In this document: positions 48,960 to 60,310 of the stretch, one piece after another | Position numbering within the stretch: the stretch's first letter is position 1 | Layout of the letters: each line of letters begins with the position of its first letter | Program-made: the position numbers and the translations under genes | Source of the DNA: Lepidonotus clava | Taxonomy: Eukaryota > Annelida > Polychaeta > Phyllodocida > Polynoidae | NCBI GenBank assembly: GCA_936440205.1 | Contig: OW387142.1 | Location: forward strand, 15,776,736-15,840,735 | Direction of reading: 5' to 3' | Length of the DNA stretch: 64,000 nucleotides | Notes under the pieces: model-generated | Seen by the model: only the letters and a program-made list of their open reading frames with translations | The model's database searches: none | Told to the model about the DNA's origin: nothing

Positions 48960-49140
48960 CAGTTAGGTGGCGCCTTGAAACTTCTGCTGGCCCTCTGGCG
49001 GCCGTCAAGTGACAGAGCTGTGGGGGCGAGATATTTCCCCTCGGGTGAGTAGAACAAAGGACGTGATTGGCCGTGAGATGGCGGGCCTGTCGCCGGGTGA
49101 GCTGCTCGCCCGCCGCACGGGCCGCTGCCCCGAGCAGTTC
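48960..49140. promoter_or_regulatory. GC-rich island: CTCF-like, YY1-like, GAGC motif
   Basis: GCCCTCTGGCGG (48,990-49,001) is, on the minus strand, a perfect CTCF core (CCGCCAGAGGGC); a partial plus-strand core (TAGGTGGCGCC) starts at 48,964. GAGATGGCGGGC at 49,076 resembles a YY1 site over an ATG (49,078) that opens only 31 codons. GAGCTGCTC lies at 49,099-49,107. Longer overlapping frames on both strands (48,886-49,396) are judged compositional. Confidence 0.45.
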
Positions 49141-49149
49141 AATTTGCTC

Positions 49150-50950
49150 GGACGGTGTGGCGGCCTCAGATAGTGGACCACCACCTTTGGAGAGGTGCTC
49201 TTTTGGCCAGCCAGACGGTAACTCAGGAGGTCCAGACCCCCTCCTCTTTACAGGGATTTCTGAAGGCATTGGGGAGAGTGTGTGCATTAAAAGCAGTGGG
49301 GCACTGGGAAACTTTACATTGCGGAGAGGCAAAAGACAACACTGGAGAGGCATATTTTTTCATGTAGCTCTACTGTTTCCGAAACTAAACGGTTGAATAT
49401 AAAACCACCCGAGACCTTAAAACATTTCTTAAAGATAGGGTCTAGCATTATGTCGACAAAGAATACTATATTTTTGGATACTTAACAAGTCCTCACTCTT
49501 TGCCATGTGCATGTCTGCTATACATCATACAATACACACCTTTACATAAATACTAAAGTAACATAACTTTGATATAGATAAAAAATAAATGCAATTACAA
49601 CCACCATCCCCCCTCCCCCTTCTAAACCCCCCCCCCCCCCCCCCCCCACCTCCTCCCAACCGTATATAATGTACCATCCCTTGCCCCTTATCACATCTCC
49701 CTGGGAAGTACCAGCCCGTCTTTACAAGAGTTTCTTTATCATACATTCAATGGACAGAAGTGATGCAAAGCACCCCTAGGTGTGCCAGCAATGCACGTGG
49801 GATGATGTAGAGGGTCGTTATCTGAGCCGGAGACCGTCGGCCCTACCCGTGTAACGGGTGTTTACTTTACCATTGTGAACCTACTTAGCCTGTTATAACT
49901 CAGTGTGAGAGGGGAATGGAAAGACATTATCCTCACGGAATTCTCCTATTGCTCACAACATAAACTACTCTTAACGGCAGTTTTCTGGAAGTGGTATGGG
50001 TTATGTTCTATGAGAATGCAGACTGGTTCTTTGTAAATGAAAAAGAAATTTTAAGCATAAAACATACACTCTGACATGAGAGAGGGTGCTAAATTCGATT
50101 TCTCAAACTCATATAACACGCTGTTATTCCATGATGACAGAGTGTTACCCAAAGTGCATGATTAACTGCCTTCCATTTTGATTGCTCCGACCCTAAATCA
50201 ATCAGGCGCCAAATAAAAAATCATCGCTTGTGGAGGTATAAAAAGATTCCCCTTGAACTTATATTGGCCATAAATAAAAATTCGCACAGATTTATGGCTC
50301 ACTCGTCTGGAGACAAGTTGGGCTGGGCTTGGTCCCCCTCAATCCTTCAGACCAGCTGGTGGTAGATGCATATTGTATGACCCGGTTTTTTTCTCTAAGC
50401 CCGATGACGGATGCATTGGTTTGGGGGCGTGGGCAGGTAGCAAATAGAGGAGGGTTACTGGTGGGTCAGGGTAGGGGTTCTCCTCCTGGGTCCTGTGCTC
50501 TGAGATACAGTGTGTCTAGTCTCAGGTCGTTTTGTTTGGTTTCTCCAGGGTCGTACACATAGGGTGCCCCCTGGAGGACACCAACCAGACGGGCTGTAAT
50601 AGACAATGGTTGTTCACAAAGTATATTCTCCGTCCCCCAATATATTTTGCCTGCCCCCCAACCCCCTCACTTTGGTCCGATATGCACAGACCAAACTAGG
50701 GGGTCAGGTCAATCTTATCTCAGTTTATACCCTCAAAGTGTGGGTAACCGGGATTTAATAGTTTATGTTTCTTTGCCTTGTTCCCAGCTGCAACCAAATC
50801 ACTGTTCGGCCGACCAAGATGAAGGTGCTACTTATCTTTCAGGGGTTCTATATTTTTAAGGAAACCAGCTGAGATGATTTCTATTCACCCCTGATGTATT
50901 GCAGTAGAATGACTTTGTACTCCATAGTATACTTTTATTATATCAACATC
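49150..50950. other. no gene confirmed
   Basis: Includes a poly-C run (about 49,628-49,647) and a GC-richer block at 50,300-50,720 with CTCCAGGG and CCCTGGAG words. An acceptor-like TTTGGTTTCTCCAG ends at about 50,548 and is followed by 49 open codons to TAG. No protein is recognised. Confidence 0.35.
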
Positions 50951-50956
50951 CCATAT

Positions 50957-51940
50957 TAGTGGGGTCTGTTAACAACATTTTCGTTACGCGGCGGATAAAA
51001 GCACCAAATTTTGCATGAGGCACCTCTGAGGCATAAGTATTGAATCTAGAAGGGGAGCCATCTTGAAATACCAAAATGAAATTTTGACAAATTTTGTATG
51101 TTTTCAGCATTTGAAATTTAAGGTATTTAGCCAAAACTTTTGACTAGCTTCAATCAGACCTATTGTATAGATTCGAAAGGTAAATAATTGAATTCCCTGT
51201 CCTATTATCTACCAATTTGGACAATAGCAATGTGTTTCTAGGCATTTCAGAAGCTGAGATATAAGATTATTTCAATAAAAGTCGGCCATATTGGAATTTT
51301 GGCCCCTGTCCGGGTTATATTGATATTTCAAGGTGGCTCCCCTTTTAAATTCAATGAAGGGGTCCCAGGGGATCATCATACCAAATGAAATCAAGAAATC
51401 TTGTGGCAAAAGAGTAAAGTTTATATCCTTCCTTTTGAATTATTTTAGAATCCAGCGGTCATTATCAAAGGTATCATGCTAATGAATTCAGCCATTTTGA
51501 AATTTATGGTATTGTATTGGATGAATATCATATTTATTGAGGCCTCTAGGCTATTAACAACTGATACTGGAACCATTTCCCCTGGCCTCATTCCTTGAAA
51601 GCTAAAAATCTTAATATTTCTCATAATTGGTCAGCCATCTTGGATTTTGGATTTCCGCATTGACTTGAAACATAAATAATTGAATTCTCTGACCCATAAT
51701 CCCTCAATTTTGACACCAACCATGTCTCTTTAGTCTTTTTAGAAGCTGAGATATAAGAATTTTAAGAGTAAAAGTCGGCCATATTGGTTTTTGGGCCCCC
51801 ACCTCCGTCCTATTGATATTTCAACGTGGCTCCCCTTCCAAATTTGATAGTTATGCCTTAGAGGTGCCTCATACCAAATTTGGTGCTTTTATCCACCGCG
51901 TAACGATTTCTCAAAAAAATGACCTTAACAGACCCCACTA
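50957..51940. mobile_element. TA-flanked MITE with long inverted arms and internal repeat
   Basis: Ends read TA-GTGGGGTCTGTTAA and TTAACAGACCCCAC-TA, consistent with a TA target as in Tc1/mariner-type elements. Inverted similarity extends about 120 bp inward (CGTTACGCGG, AAAAGCACCAAATTT and GAGGCACCTCT blocks). A ~165-bp unit starting TAAATAATTGAATT is directly repeated at 51,181-51,344 and 51,673-51,837. No transposase is encoded. The same short blocks occur inverted near the left end, so the element grew by internal duplication. Confidence 0.65.
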
Positions 51941-51943
51941 TAT

Positions 51944-52158
51944 CAGGGGCAGATCCAAGCCAGTCCTTCCATGACCTTGATTACATACCTCTTGCATAAT
52001 AGTATGGGAAACAGTGGGTCTGAGCCCGACAGACTAGATCCAAGGGGGCTCTGACCGCCCCCCCGCCCCCCCCCCCCCCCCCAAGGTAAAAACCGTTTTA
52101 GTACTTAACCTTTATAATTATGCAGACCCCCATTTCCGAAATCCTGTATCCACCCCTG
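51944..52158. mobile_element. hAT-type MITE-like element
   Basis: The left end CAGGGGCAGATCCAAG and right end ATCCTGTATCCACCCCTG are inverted repeats close to CAGGGGCGGATCCAG, a common hAT-type terminus. A poly-C run (about 52,064-52,082) lies inside. The 8-bp flanks (CACTATAT, CATTTATG) match only partly. It begins 3 bp after the preceding MITE ends. Confidence 0.5.
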
Positions 52159-52424
52159 CATTTATGACATTATACAATATATGGGCCTATAGATAGGCCT
52201 GTACAGTAGAATTGAGTTTTACTTGACTCGACATTGGGCAGGAGATATGTAAATTACGTGCCAAGAGACTGTATGCAACAAATCCCATACCCTAAAGGCC
52301 AGAGCGTACACTGAGCTCTAACATACACCGTCCGATCCTGATGCCCGTGACCCCCAGTACAACCCTACTCACCTTAAAAACCATAAATGGATGTAACTGG
52401 GGCCTCCCCACCATTTACGTCACC

Positions 52425-52490
52425 CGCACGTGACCTCAGAGCGCACCCACGTGATTGATGACGTCACGAATCTCGCGAGCCTAGTGTAAA
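52425..52490. promoter_or_regulatory. promoter-like: E-boxes, CRE, CTCGCGAG
   Basis: CACGTGACC, CACGTGATT, a perfect CRE TGACGTCA (52,459-52,466) and CTCGCGAG (52,472-52,479) fall within 65 bp, with CCAAT-like ACCAATAT just after. CTCGCGAG is a known motif of strong, broadly active animal promoters. A leader exon could run to the donor-like GAAG/GTAGGT at about 52,605. Confidence 0.55.
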
Positions 52491-52629
52491 ACCAATATCA
52501 AACAGGCGGCCAGTAAACACACGTCCAGGGTAGAACCTGTCCCCCATCCGCTAGTCCTCCCCTGATGGGGGAGAAGGGGGGGGGGTCCTCACTCAGTCTT
52601 TGAAGGTAGGTAGGTACCAACTGCGAAAC

Positions 52630-52990
52630 TACAGCCCCGCTTTTTGGGATGGGAATGCACTGACAGCCCCCCCTTTTCAGGCTTTGTCAGAGAGAGCCCC
52701 CATTTTTTGGGATTGGAATACAATGACAGCCCCCCACCCTTTTCAGGCTATGTCAGGGACAGCCCCTCCAAAATAGCATTTGTTGACAAATTTGGTGGCT
52801 ATTATTTGATCTTAGAACTCATTAACTTGTTTAAGATGCATTATCAAGTAATTGAATGACATACAATAAACTGTTCATATAGTATAATGGAAAATACTTA
52901 ATTGACAGCTCCCCCTGATTGTTTGACAGCCCCCCTTTTTAGCCAAATTGGCGATTCACAGCTACAGCCCCCTGAGGTTCCGACTGCAGT
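52630..52990 (+). repeat. degenerate ~75-bp repeat with GACAGCCCCCC words
   Basis: A block TTTTTGGGATNGGAATNCA followed by TGACAGCCCCCC, then TTTTCAGGCTNTGTCAG, is present twice in tandem (about 52,640-52,765). Shorter GACAGC(T/C)CCCC copies continue to about 52,975. Confidence 0.6.
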
Positions 52991-53089
52991 TGGTACCCAT
53001 TTCTGAACCGAGTGCCCCCCCAAGCCCCCGCCCGCATACTTTTCTACCTTTTTTAGTGTTCCTTCCTTCTGTGATGGAACACAAGCCTC

Positions 53090-53180
53090 TCCTCTGCTTC
53101 ACAACGAGACAAACATGGCGCCGGGTCGGGAGGGCGTGGCCAAAGGTCACGTGGTCGGCCACCATCCGTCACGTGACCTG
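53090..53180 (+). promoter_or_regulatory. promoter-like: two GTCACGTG E-boxes
   Basis: GTCACGTG (53,146-53,153) and the full palindrome GTCACGTGAC (53,168-53,177) are ideal MiT/TFE- or USF-type E-boxes. They lie just after CAAACATGGCGCC, a YY1-like start-codon context. Confidence 0.45.
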
Positions 53181-53393
53181 CGGAGCGCCGCCTTTAGTCT
53201 TGGGGCAGAACTAGGCTTGGGTAATGGAGGTGGGGAAGGAAGGAGGGGTAGAGGGGGGACAGAAAGGGAAAGACGTGAGGTGAAGAAGGGGCTGAGTGAT
53301 GAAAGAACGGCAATAAAAGGCCAAGTGAAAAGAATAGAACGACAGGAGTGGATCCTGATCCAGTCCTCTGTGAGGGGGAGGGGCAAACCCTGA
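53115..53393 (+). CDS. possible small ORF MAPGREG..., 92 aa, unrecognised
   Basis: ATG at 53,115 has A at -3 and G at +4. The frame runs 92 codons to TGA and is rich in Gly, Arg and Glu (a GGGEGRRGRGG segment). No domain, signal or membrane segment is visible. GC/purine bias alone can keep this frame open, and the E-boxes inside it suggest it may be promoter or leader sequence. An internal GG/GTAATGG is a weak possible donor. Confidence 0.25.
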   Translation: MAPGREGVAKGHVVGHHPSRDLRSAAFSLGAELGLGNGGGEGRRGRGGTERERREVKKGLSDERTAIKGQVKRIERQEWILIQSSVRGRGKP

Positions 53394-53525
53394 CCCCCCT
53401 AAAAACAAAAATCAAAAGCACCACATTTAAACCAAACCCTGACCCCCCATAAAAACAAAAACACCACATTTAAACCAAACCCTGACCCCCCTAAAAACAA
53501 AAATCAAAAACACTACATTTACACA
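53385..53525 (+). repeat. tandem repeat, 3 copies of ~45-55 bp
   Basis: Each unit has CCCTGACCCCCC(T/A)TAAAAA, then CAAAAA, ACCACATTT and AAACCAAA. Copies are nearly identical, which suggests recent origin. Confidence 0.8.
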
Positions 53526-53570
53526 GATCTTCCCATCTTAAGATGCCAAAACGTTCTCACTTGGGTCGGC

Positions 53571-53587
53571 GGGGGGGGGGGGGGGGG
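53571..53587 (+). repeat. poly-G run (17 G)
   Basis: A run of 17 G is followed shortly by AATTGGATCCGCCACTGAAC, a phrase typical of one end of the CAGGGGCGGATCC (hAT-type) repeats. The opposite end is not seen. Confidence 0.7.
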
Positions 53588-53629
53588 TCAGTTGCCTCTT
53601 TTATCCCCAATTGGATCCGCCACTGAACG

Positions 53630-55800
53630 GAAAGGATGGTTGTGTTTAGTCTTGTTGAATTCGATCGAATAGATATTAAGCAAATGTGATTACTTCCTAA
53701 GGCCAATCTTTTTATCCACCACCCTTTAGTGCTTTTATAGGAGTGACTGACCACTTTTCGGAGGACCCCTGTCTGAACTGTGCATCCAAATGTTGGGATT
53801 CCGGAGTCAGTGTAAAACTTGGTAAAATGAGATATGATTCACCTAGTCAAAGTCTGTGATATTCACAACAGTTGTGATCCTTCGAGATACCGCCGCCGTC
53901 ATCTTGATAAAACGCATGTCTGGGCAGACAGTTATGGAACCAATAGACGTAATTAAGCCATTCCTATGGTCAGCAACTATGATTAGTCAGTATAGGCCTA
54001 TCCTGTATGGGTAAGCTAGGCCTGCTGTGTACTCCCTCATATATTGCCAGACCCATGACGAAAGATTTCCGCTTTTGATGTAACGTAAATGAATGTAATT
54101 CCTTTGATATTCAAAAGAAGAGATTGTCTGCCCTATATGGTATTAAGTACGCTACTGAATGCATCTGTACATCTGTGTGCTGAGCATTTTTATAATGACT
54201 GACATTAAACATACTTGTTGCAATACAGCGCTTTGTGCTACTACAAAAGGCAAACCCATTTATCCTACATTAGTCGGTGTATGGGTTTTGTGTAAAGCCA
54301 CAAACCCTCACAATGATTATGAATGTTTTTATCTGCAAATCTTTGTGGAGGACTATAAATACAATCTTGATATGAAACATGTTCGTCAACCGTGTAAAAG
54401 TTGATAGAATGAAAGGTTTAACTGATGTCGTCAACAAAGGGAAGAGGCACTGTTGCCAGATTAGAGAACGAATAGAATCTCTATGTCCTCTAAATGCCAC
54501 GGGCAAAAAACACTAGGGACAAAGACTGCAGTTTTAGTGGCCATATCATATGTAAGATAGCATTAGATTTCACATAGCACACGAAAGCACTATCATCCAA
54601 TAGCTCTGTCGGAAAGGCAATTTTATGCCGACAAGGACTGTGGGACAGAAAATAGGAAAATAGGAATTTGAAGTGGCTTTTATTCCTTTTGCATTGCCCC
54701 CGAGTTCTAAAACATTTTTGGAAAGGATTATTTCTAAAGAAAGCTATTATATCATTTTATATACAAAGGTTTTCGGAAATGTCGATAACTTCATTATATT
54801 AGCGGCTTATTCCTTTCATCTTTTGAAAACCTCTAGATAGAAAATTCTTTTTGCCTACATCTAAAACAATCCTATGCCTGAAGTGTTTAAAACATTCCTA
54901 TTTTGTATTACCTTTACGCACTAAGACTTTAGACGAAGCCAACGAACAACTCCTTTCAGGTCTACTCTTATTTCTCTTCATCTTTGAGAAACTACCTTTA
55001 AGCTATACCACTTATATTTCACTCGTTCCCTCGCCTCATGGGATTATACTGATAGCAGTAGATGCTCAGCTCCACATAATGGATATAGGTTGATTACTGT
55101 CCAGTTGGTGGTCTATACATTCGGTTTTCAGTGGATGGAATCTCTTAGAAAGCCAGGATTAGGTAAGACATTGAGTTGCGTGCTTTAACTGAATGGTCCC
55201 TAAAGTCCCTCACGTATTGTCTCCAGTAAAAAAGGAGCCTGTGGTGACTTTTAAATGGAAAATGGTCTCTCTAATACACTGTGCATTTGGGACAGTCCCT
55301 TAGCCCCTCCTTGAAAAAGAGGATCATACTGCATGTGTCTACTGACTCTGACCTCTTTCTGCCACATTTCATAAGTCACAGAGGTAAAAGTTCCACAGAG
55401 TAAAACTAGGTTGTGTTTGTCCAGTTGTCCATTCAGTGAAGGTCAGTATCATGAATTCACAAGCCGTTCTACTTCTTTTTTAAACTTAGAGGCCTCGGTG
55501 ACATCAAATCCTCCAAATAAACCGAGCTGATATCCGAATTCATGAGATCTGAGAAGTATATGGAAAGTAGGGGGAGTTATCAGGCGTCAACGTGGAGATG
55601 GTTGATGTCTGCCTATTGAAAAGACATTAAGGCAGAGCCGGGGGGAGTTGGGGTGGGCGGAGGCTTAGACAGACGTCAGTACAGATTTCCTTCCAAAGGG
55701 TTAACTGTAGATAGGAAGCCAAAAAAGTATGCAATGGTTATTATGTGTGTTACATGATGCAGTAATAATGAACAGTAATTTGACAAAAATACAAGACTGC
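53630..55800. other. no gene confirmed
   Basis: AT-rich. An acceptor-like TTCGGTTTTCAG followed 31 nt later by TTAG/GTAAGAC (about 55,160) is a possible microexon, weakly supported. Open frames at 54,159-54,404 and 54,851-55,093 show no recognisable domain. Confidence 0.35.
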
Positions 55801-55805
55801 AAATT

Positions 55806-55813
55806 TATATATA

Positions 55814-55849
<36 letters not shown>
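55806..55849. repeat. (TA)n microsatellite
   Basis: About 44 bp of alternating T and A with one interruption. Confidence 0.95.
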
Positions 55850-55852
<3 letters not shown>

Positions 55853-56094
55853 TTCTATATTACTAGCGAATTCACTATTTCGATATGGAAATTATATTCA
55901 GTGATAATCAAAACATAATCCAGTGACCACAAAATCTTGACAAACTGTCTAAAACGGGTACGCGTTGCTCGCTTGAAGCCTAAGCCTTTTATCGGCTGTT
56001 GTATGGAGTAGGCTGGGGGGGGGGAGGGTCAGGAGTAAGCGTCCTATCACGGGGTATCTCCCTAAACGTCAGGACCAATCCAATTTCTGGGGAT

Positions 56095-56690
56095 GGCAGG
56101 GCGCCAACGGCCAACCCCCTCCAGGGCGGCCACCACAGGTTGGGTGGTCAGGGTCGTGGATAACACACTGGAGGTGTATAGTAGGACCTGGGCCGGGGAG
56201 ACTGTAACCGATAGGGAGTGGGGCAAGGTAGGGGGTGGGAGATAGTTAAGAGGAGTACAGGGGGTCCTGCTAGTCCCCTCCCTACCCCCCTAAGCCCAAG
56301 ATCAGTCCCTGAGCCCTTTGAAGAGGAGGCGAAGGTAGGCCCCCAACGCGATTGGTATTCGGCTCAGGGCCGCTCTCATCTGGGCGCTGAGCTGCTCGGG
56401 CCGCCGGGCCAGTGCTCGGACCTGCTCGGGAGCTGCTCGGAGCTGCTCACAAGGGGGTAGGTCGGCGTGTCGGCGACTACCGGCCTCATCAGCCCGCCCC
56501 TGCAGGGCATGGCCCGCCGCCCTTTTATTGTCATTTGATACATACCCGGGCAGAGCCCCCGAGCAGCTCCGAGCAGTTCGCGGTCATCAGCGAGCAGCTC
56601 AAATCAGGGCCTGGGCCCCTAATGAATGACTCCTCCGGCCGGAGCCCAGTCCCAGGGGGGTGTCCGAGCGGCCGGCCCTTTATTGGCCTA
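56095..56690. promoter_or_regulatory. GC-rich island with five GAGCWGCTC motifs
   Basis: GAGCTGCTC lies at 56,389, 56,430 and 56,440; GAGCAGCTC at 56,561 and 56,592. Spacings within the two groups are 41, 10 and 31 bp, and degenerate half-sites continue the 10-bp rhythm around 56,410-56,450 and 56,561-56,600. CTCCAGGGCGG occurs at about 56,118 and ATGAATGACTCC at about 56,623. Frames open on the plus strand reflect GC content and give Pro/Gly/Arg-rich peptides without a domain. Confidence 0.55.
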
Positions 56691-56699
56691 TAAAGATAC

Positions 56700-57721
56700 A
56701 CTAAATAGGACTAGGGACCACTTAATGCGAACATACCCTGCCCCGCCGGAGCCACACACGGACCCCACGCGCTACCATCCATAGCAATTTCGATAAAAGG
56801 CAGCTCCTTAGGGAAGAGCCCACAGAGTATCTGTCGGCGAATCATGGGTGGGTTCTATTTGTGATGGCTTAAGGACTCAAGGCAGGTGGCATTCATTCCC
56901 GTCTTATTTATACACTCACTTACGATGTGAAAGGTAGCGAGTGATGGCTTACCTTTTGCTAAAAGCATGCCTCCTTCCTTGCTGATAGCGTTGGCTTACG
57001 GCAGCTTTTACCTCAACTACTGTGAGAAAAAGGAGAGATATTGCATTCGTACACATGCACAACTATTTTGTTCCCTTACAGATATTGTTGATGAAGGGCG
57101 CGTAGTTGTATGAATCATCATTATGTGTCTTTTATGCAGACAGTAAAATCGCCCTTCAAGAAGGTTTACACAGAGAAGTTCCCACATCTGAGGAGTCAAA
57201 TGTATATTATTTTCCTGCCTCTTCCGAATGCAAAATTTTATATTATAATCTGAATAATTAAAACTACCCTTCTATCCACATCAAGATACAGATACCTTTT
57301 ACAAAAACTAGTCTTTAATTGTTGCCGACAGTTTACACTAAATAGTCAAGAAACTCTTAGGTCTTCTCTTTTTTCTGTGCCAACATATATTCCAGTCGCC
57401 CCTATGATGTATGTCAGAGCGGATGATGTGGTGACACTTTGACATAATGCCCCACCCCTCCACTGTAAACGGACCCGGCGCCGTTTTCCCATTATGGGCA
57501 ATGTTTGTGGACACTAATGGTGGACATAAGTCGTGTACACTGACCACCGGTCATCGGCTACACACTCAGGGGGGAGAGAGTGACATGTTTATGATCCCTT
57601 CTCTTCAGTCTTCGGGGATCCCTCGTTTATAACAGTGTGGTTGTTGTTATGTACACTGTCCCTCCCACTTGAAACAAAATGTGTTTTACGATTAAATAAA
57701 TGAAGAAACATCGTACATGAC

Positions 57722-57725
<4 letters not shown>
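56700..57725. other. no gene seen
   Basis: No supported features. Short frames near 57,340-57,630 on both strands overlap each other and look like chance. Confidence 0.4.

Positions 57726-57726
<1 letters not shown>

Positions 57727-57757
<31 letters not shown>
57727..57757. repeat. (TA)n microsatellite
   Basis: About 31 bp of alternating A and T. Confidence 0.95.
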
Positions 57758-57759
<2 letters not shown>

Positions 57760-57774
57760 AAATCATCAAACACG

Positions 57775-58055
57775 CGAAAATATGCAGACAATAACAGCAA
57801 AGTAACGTACAGAAATGTGTTAGGATTTATAAACCTCTACAGTTTTATGAAAAACAGCCAATATATATGTAAATAAGAAATGAAAACCTATTAAGCAAAC
57901 AAGCACATATAAATATTAGCAACACAGTTATGATCCATAAACCTCTATATATGAAAAAAGGACACTATAATTATATGTAAATAATAAATGCAAACTTACC
58001 AAGCAAACAACTATATGTATGTAATATATATTAGCAACAAAGTAACATATATATG
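57775..58055 (+). repeat. degenerate ~125-bp tandem repeat, 2+ copies
   Basis: The order ATAAACCTCTA, TATGAAAAA, TATATGTAAATAA, TAAGCAAACAA (or CCAAGCAAACAA), TATTAGCAACA recurs at about 57,828 and 57,935, with a partial third start near 58,040. Confidence 0.65.
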
Positions 58056-58141
58056 AAAAAGAAGCAAATTTTCCACCAGTGCCCTTGCGGTCCTCATCCA
58101 ACGAAGAGGACAGCCTCTTACTAGGTCTGCCCAGGGAACCC

Positions 58142-58157
58142 CCACCAGGTGGCGACT
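58142..58157 (+). promoter_or_regulatory. CTCF-like site
   Basis: CCACCAGGTGGCGACT is an excellent match to the CTCF core, in the same orientation as those at 1.9 and 2.5 kb. Confidence 0.5.
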
Positions 58158-58159
58158 CA

Positions 58160-58810
58160 ATGCATGCCCATGGGAAATCAGGTGACTCTACAAGTTACTT
58201 TAGACTTGTTATCCACTATTTAAATATGGTACCCCTGGAGGAGTAGCCTGCCCCGAGTGGCCGGCAATGGGGTTGTTATAGAGCATATCTCGAGCACTGC
58301 GCTGACCTTCTTGCACCGGCACGAATATTCAAACTTTTAAGAGGACATAATAAGACTGCGGTCAATTTATTTTTATTTGTGAAATTGGAAATCCATTAAG
58401 GAAATAAATTACGAAATAGATCAACATTCGTTTTCATGTAAGGTTCAGAATATGCTAGTAAAAACGACTTGAAACTTCCCAGACCATTGCAGACTATCTC
58501 AAAAGTTGTAATACTATTGTAATTGTCCTCGACTTGTCTGACTCTTACTATTGCCATCACTAAAGTCTTGGGCCATCAATAGGACGGTCCCCCATTGACG
58601 AGCCCTCACTAAGAGTATCATTTGTTCTACCCCTCAAGTGCCACATGGAAAGGCCTAAGTGAGGGAAGACAGCGTGAAAGGATTTCCCGAGCCAGGAAAA
58701 GAGTAGTTGTGGTTAATGAAGTAGGAACACCCTATCGGTCGTCTTATGTTTGATGTCCAGCCTTTGCCTTCCTCCTTGTCCGGATCCATATATCGAAGGG
58801 TCTCGTTCCC
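58160..58810. other. no gene seen
   Basis: No supported features. One CCCCTGGAGG word lies near 58,228. Confidence 0.4.
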
Positions 58811-58814
58811 CCAC

Positions 58815-58990
58815 CAGAGCTGTCTCAGTGAATTGATACATGCTGGAGCTGTCTAAGGGAGCTGTCAAAGGCTGAGGCTGTCTTAGTAAACACCAGCGAC
58901 TGGAGCTCTCTTAGTACACAGCAATGGGTGGGGTTGTATTATTGAGACTGCCAAATGTCTTAGCTTCTTGGTAGGCTGTCAAAGTCTGCA
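58815..58990 (+). repeat. degenerate ~30-40-bp repeat of GGAGCTGTCTTAGTA
   Basis: GAGCTGTCT(C/T)AG, GAGCTGTCAAAG, GGCTGTCTTAGTA, GGAGCTCTCTTAGTA and GGCTGTCAAAG variants follow each other at irregular 25-45-bp steps. Confidence 0.5.
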
Positions 58991-58994
58991 TGCT

Positions 58995-60055
58995 TGTAAG
59001 CTGCCAAAGAAGCCCCTTTTATTGGTTCCCATCTAGCAATATAATGTATTTTGGTAAACATAGTAATATGTTTCCCTGTGATAGACATATATTAACACAT
59101 TATCTTAATATTTTTGGGGTGCGAGACCTTAAAATTGTTATTTCTGCGAAGTGGTGTGGGATGTCACTGTTCCATAACGTTGGTTATGTAGATCTGTTGT
59201 CACCTGACTATAAAGTTGCATCGTAACGGTTTTATTTAGGTGCTCCTACACCACTGATCTGTACACATCATCAGATTTTTAAACTTTAGCTTGTTGTTGT
59301 AGGAGGATTTGATAAATATTTCCCATATTTATCTACGTCCAAATTTAATCACTTCTTACTTGTTTTTTCCTATCTATAGCTAATTTATTTAATCATGATT
59401 AATTCAGCGATAAATTATATATATATAAGCTGTCTAATAGATGATATATCGTATGTTTATCTAAAAATAATTACCTGATTACCGATTTGCATTAACAACA
59501 ATCGGGTGACCTTCTCTTACTTCTAATTCCATGAAACTGACAAGAACCTAGCATAAATTCATTGTATTTTTTTAAGAATGCTTTTCTGTGTTTGAATTGG
59601 AAGCAACTCCCAAAAGGCAATGGTGAGTATAGCAGACTGTAGCAAACTGCGCAAATGTAATAGAAACTTTGTCAAACTATTGCGTTTCAGCCCGACAAAT
59701 TCGATTGTTCCACCATAAATGTTGCAGACACGAAGGGGGGAGTAGGCAAGAACATCTGTTCTTGTTGAAAAGACTAGACATCCCCCAAGGAGTTCGTACT
59801 CCACGCCATACAAGCAAAAATATATTATTTAGCACATGAGCGCATTCAAGGACAGACTCTCTAGGGTATAACCAGGTTGGTGAAGTGAATTTAACTACAC
59901 TTTTGGTTTGCCCTGGAGGATAAAGCAATACCAACTGTGACCATACACCTGTTTTATAACCTGAATCACAAGAAATAAGCAGACAGAGTCAGATTACAGC
60001 GACAAATGTTTCCTAGATGAGGCACGACGTTATTAGTAGGAATATTTCATTTTTC
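58995..60055. other. no gene confirmed
   Basis: AT-rich. Overlapping minus-strand open frames at 59,559-59,934 have mixed composition, and an acceptor-like TTGCGTTTCAG (plus strand) ends at about 59,690, but no exon could be built with confidence. Confidence 0.35.
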
Positions 60056-60059
60056 ATTG

Positions 60060-60310
60060 GAGCTGCTCGGAGAGTATTGGATGAGCAGTTGGTGAGCGTA
60101 TTGAGGAGTGGGATCTGGGGGTGGCTGTGGGGGGCTGGGGGAGGGGATGTTCTAATGGGATTTCGATGTTGGCAAGTATATGGTGCCTGGAGTGCCGTCT
60201 TGCCGAGCCACTGTCGAGTCAATACTCATGGGCTGTTGGTCTGAGTTGCTCGCCGTTTGAATGAGCAGTTTGTTCGGGGTAGTGGGAATGGGGGGAGTCA
60301 GACACATGTT
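60060..60310. promoter_or_regulatory. GC-rich island with GAGC motifs
   Basis: GAGCTGCTC at 60,060-60,068 is followed by GAGCAGTTG (about 60,083), GAGTTGCTC (about 60,243) and GAGCAGTTTG. G-rich runs between them keep a plus-strand frame open for 75 codons, but I see no protein signature. Confidence 0.4.

Noticed and set aside
48886-49396. 155-codon minus and 109-codon plus open frames
   Set aside because: They overlap each other in a GC-rich island, where stops are rare, and show no domain, splice context or repeat-independent composition.
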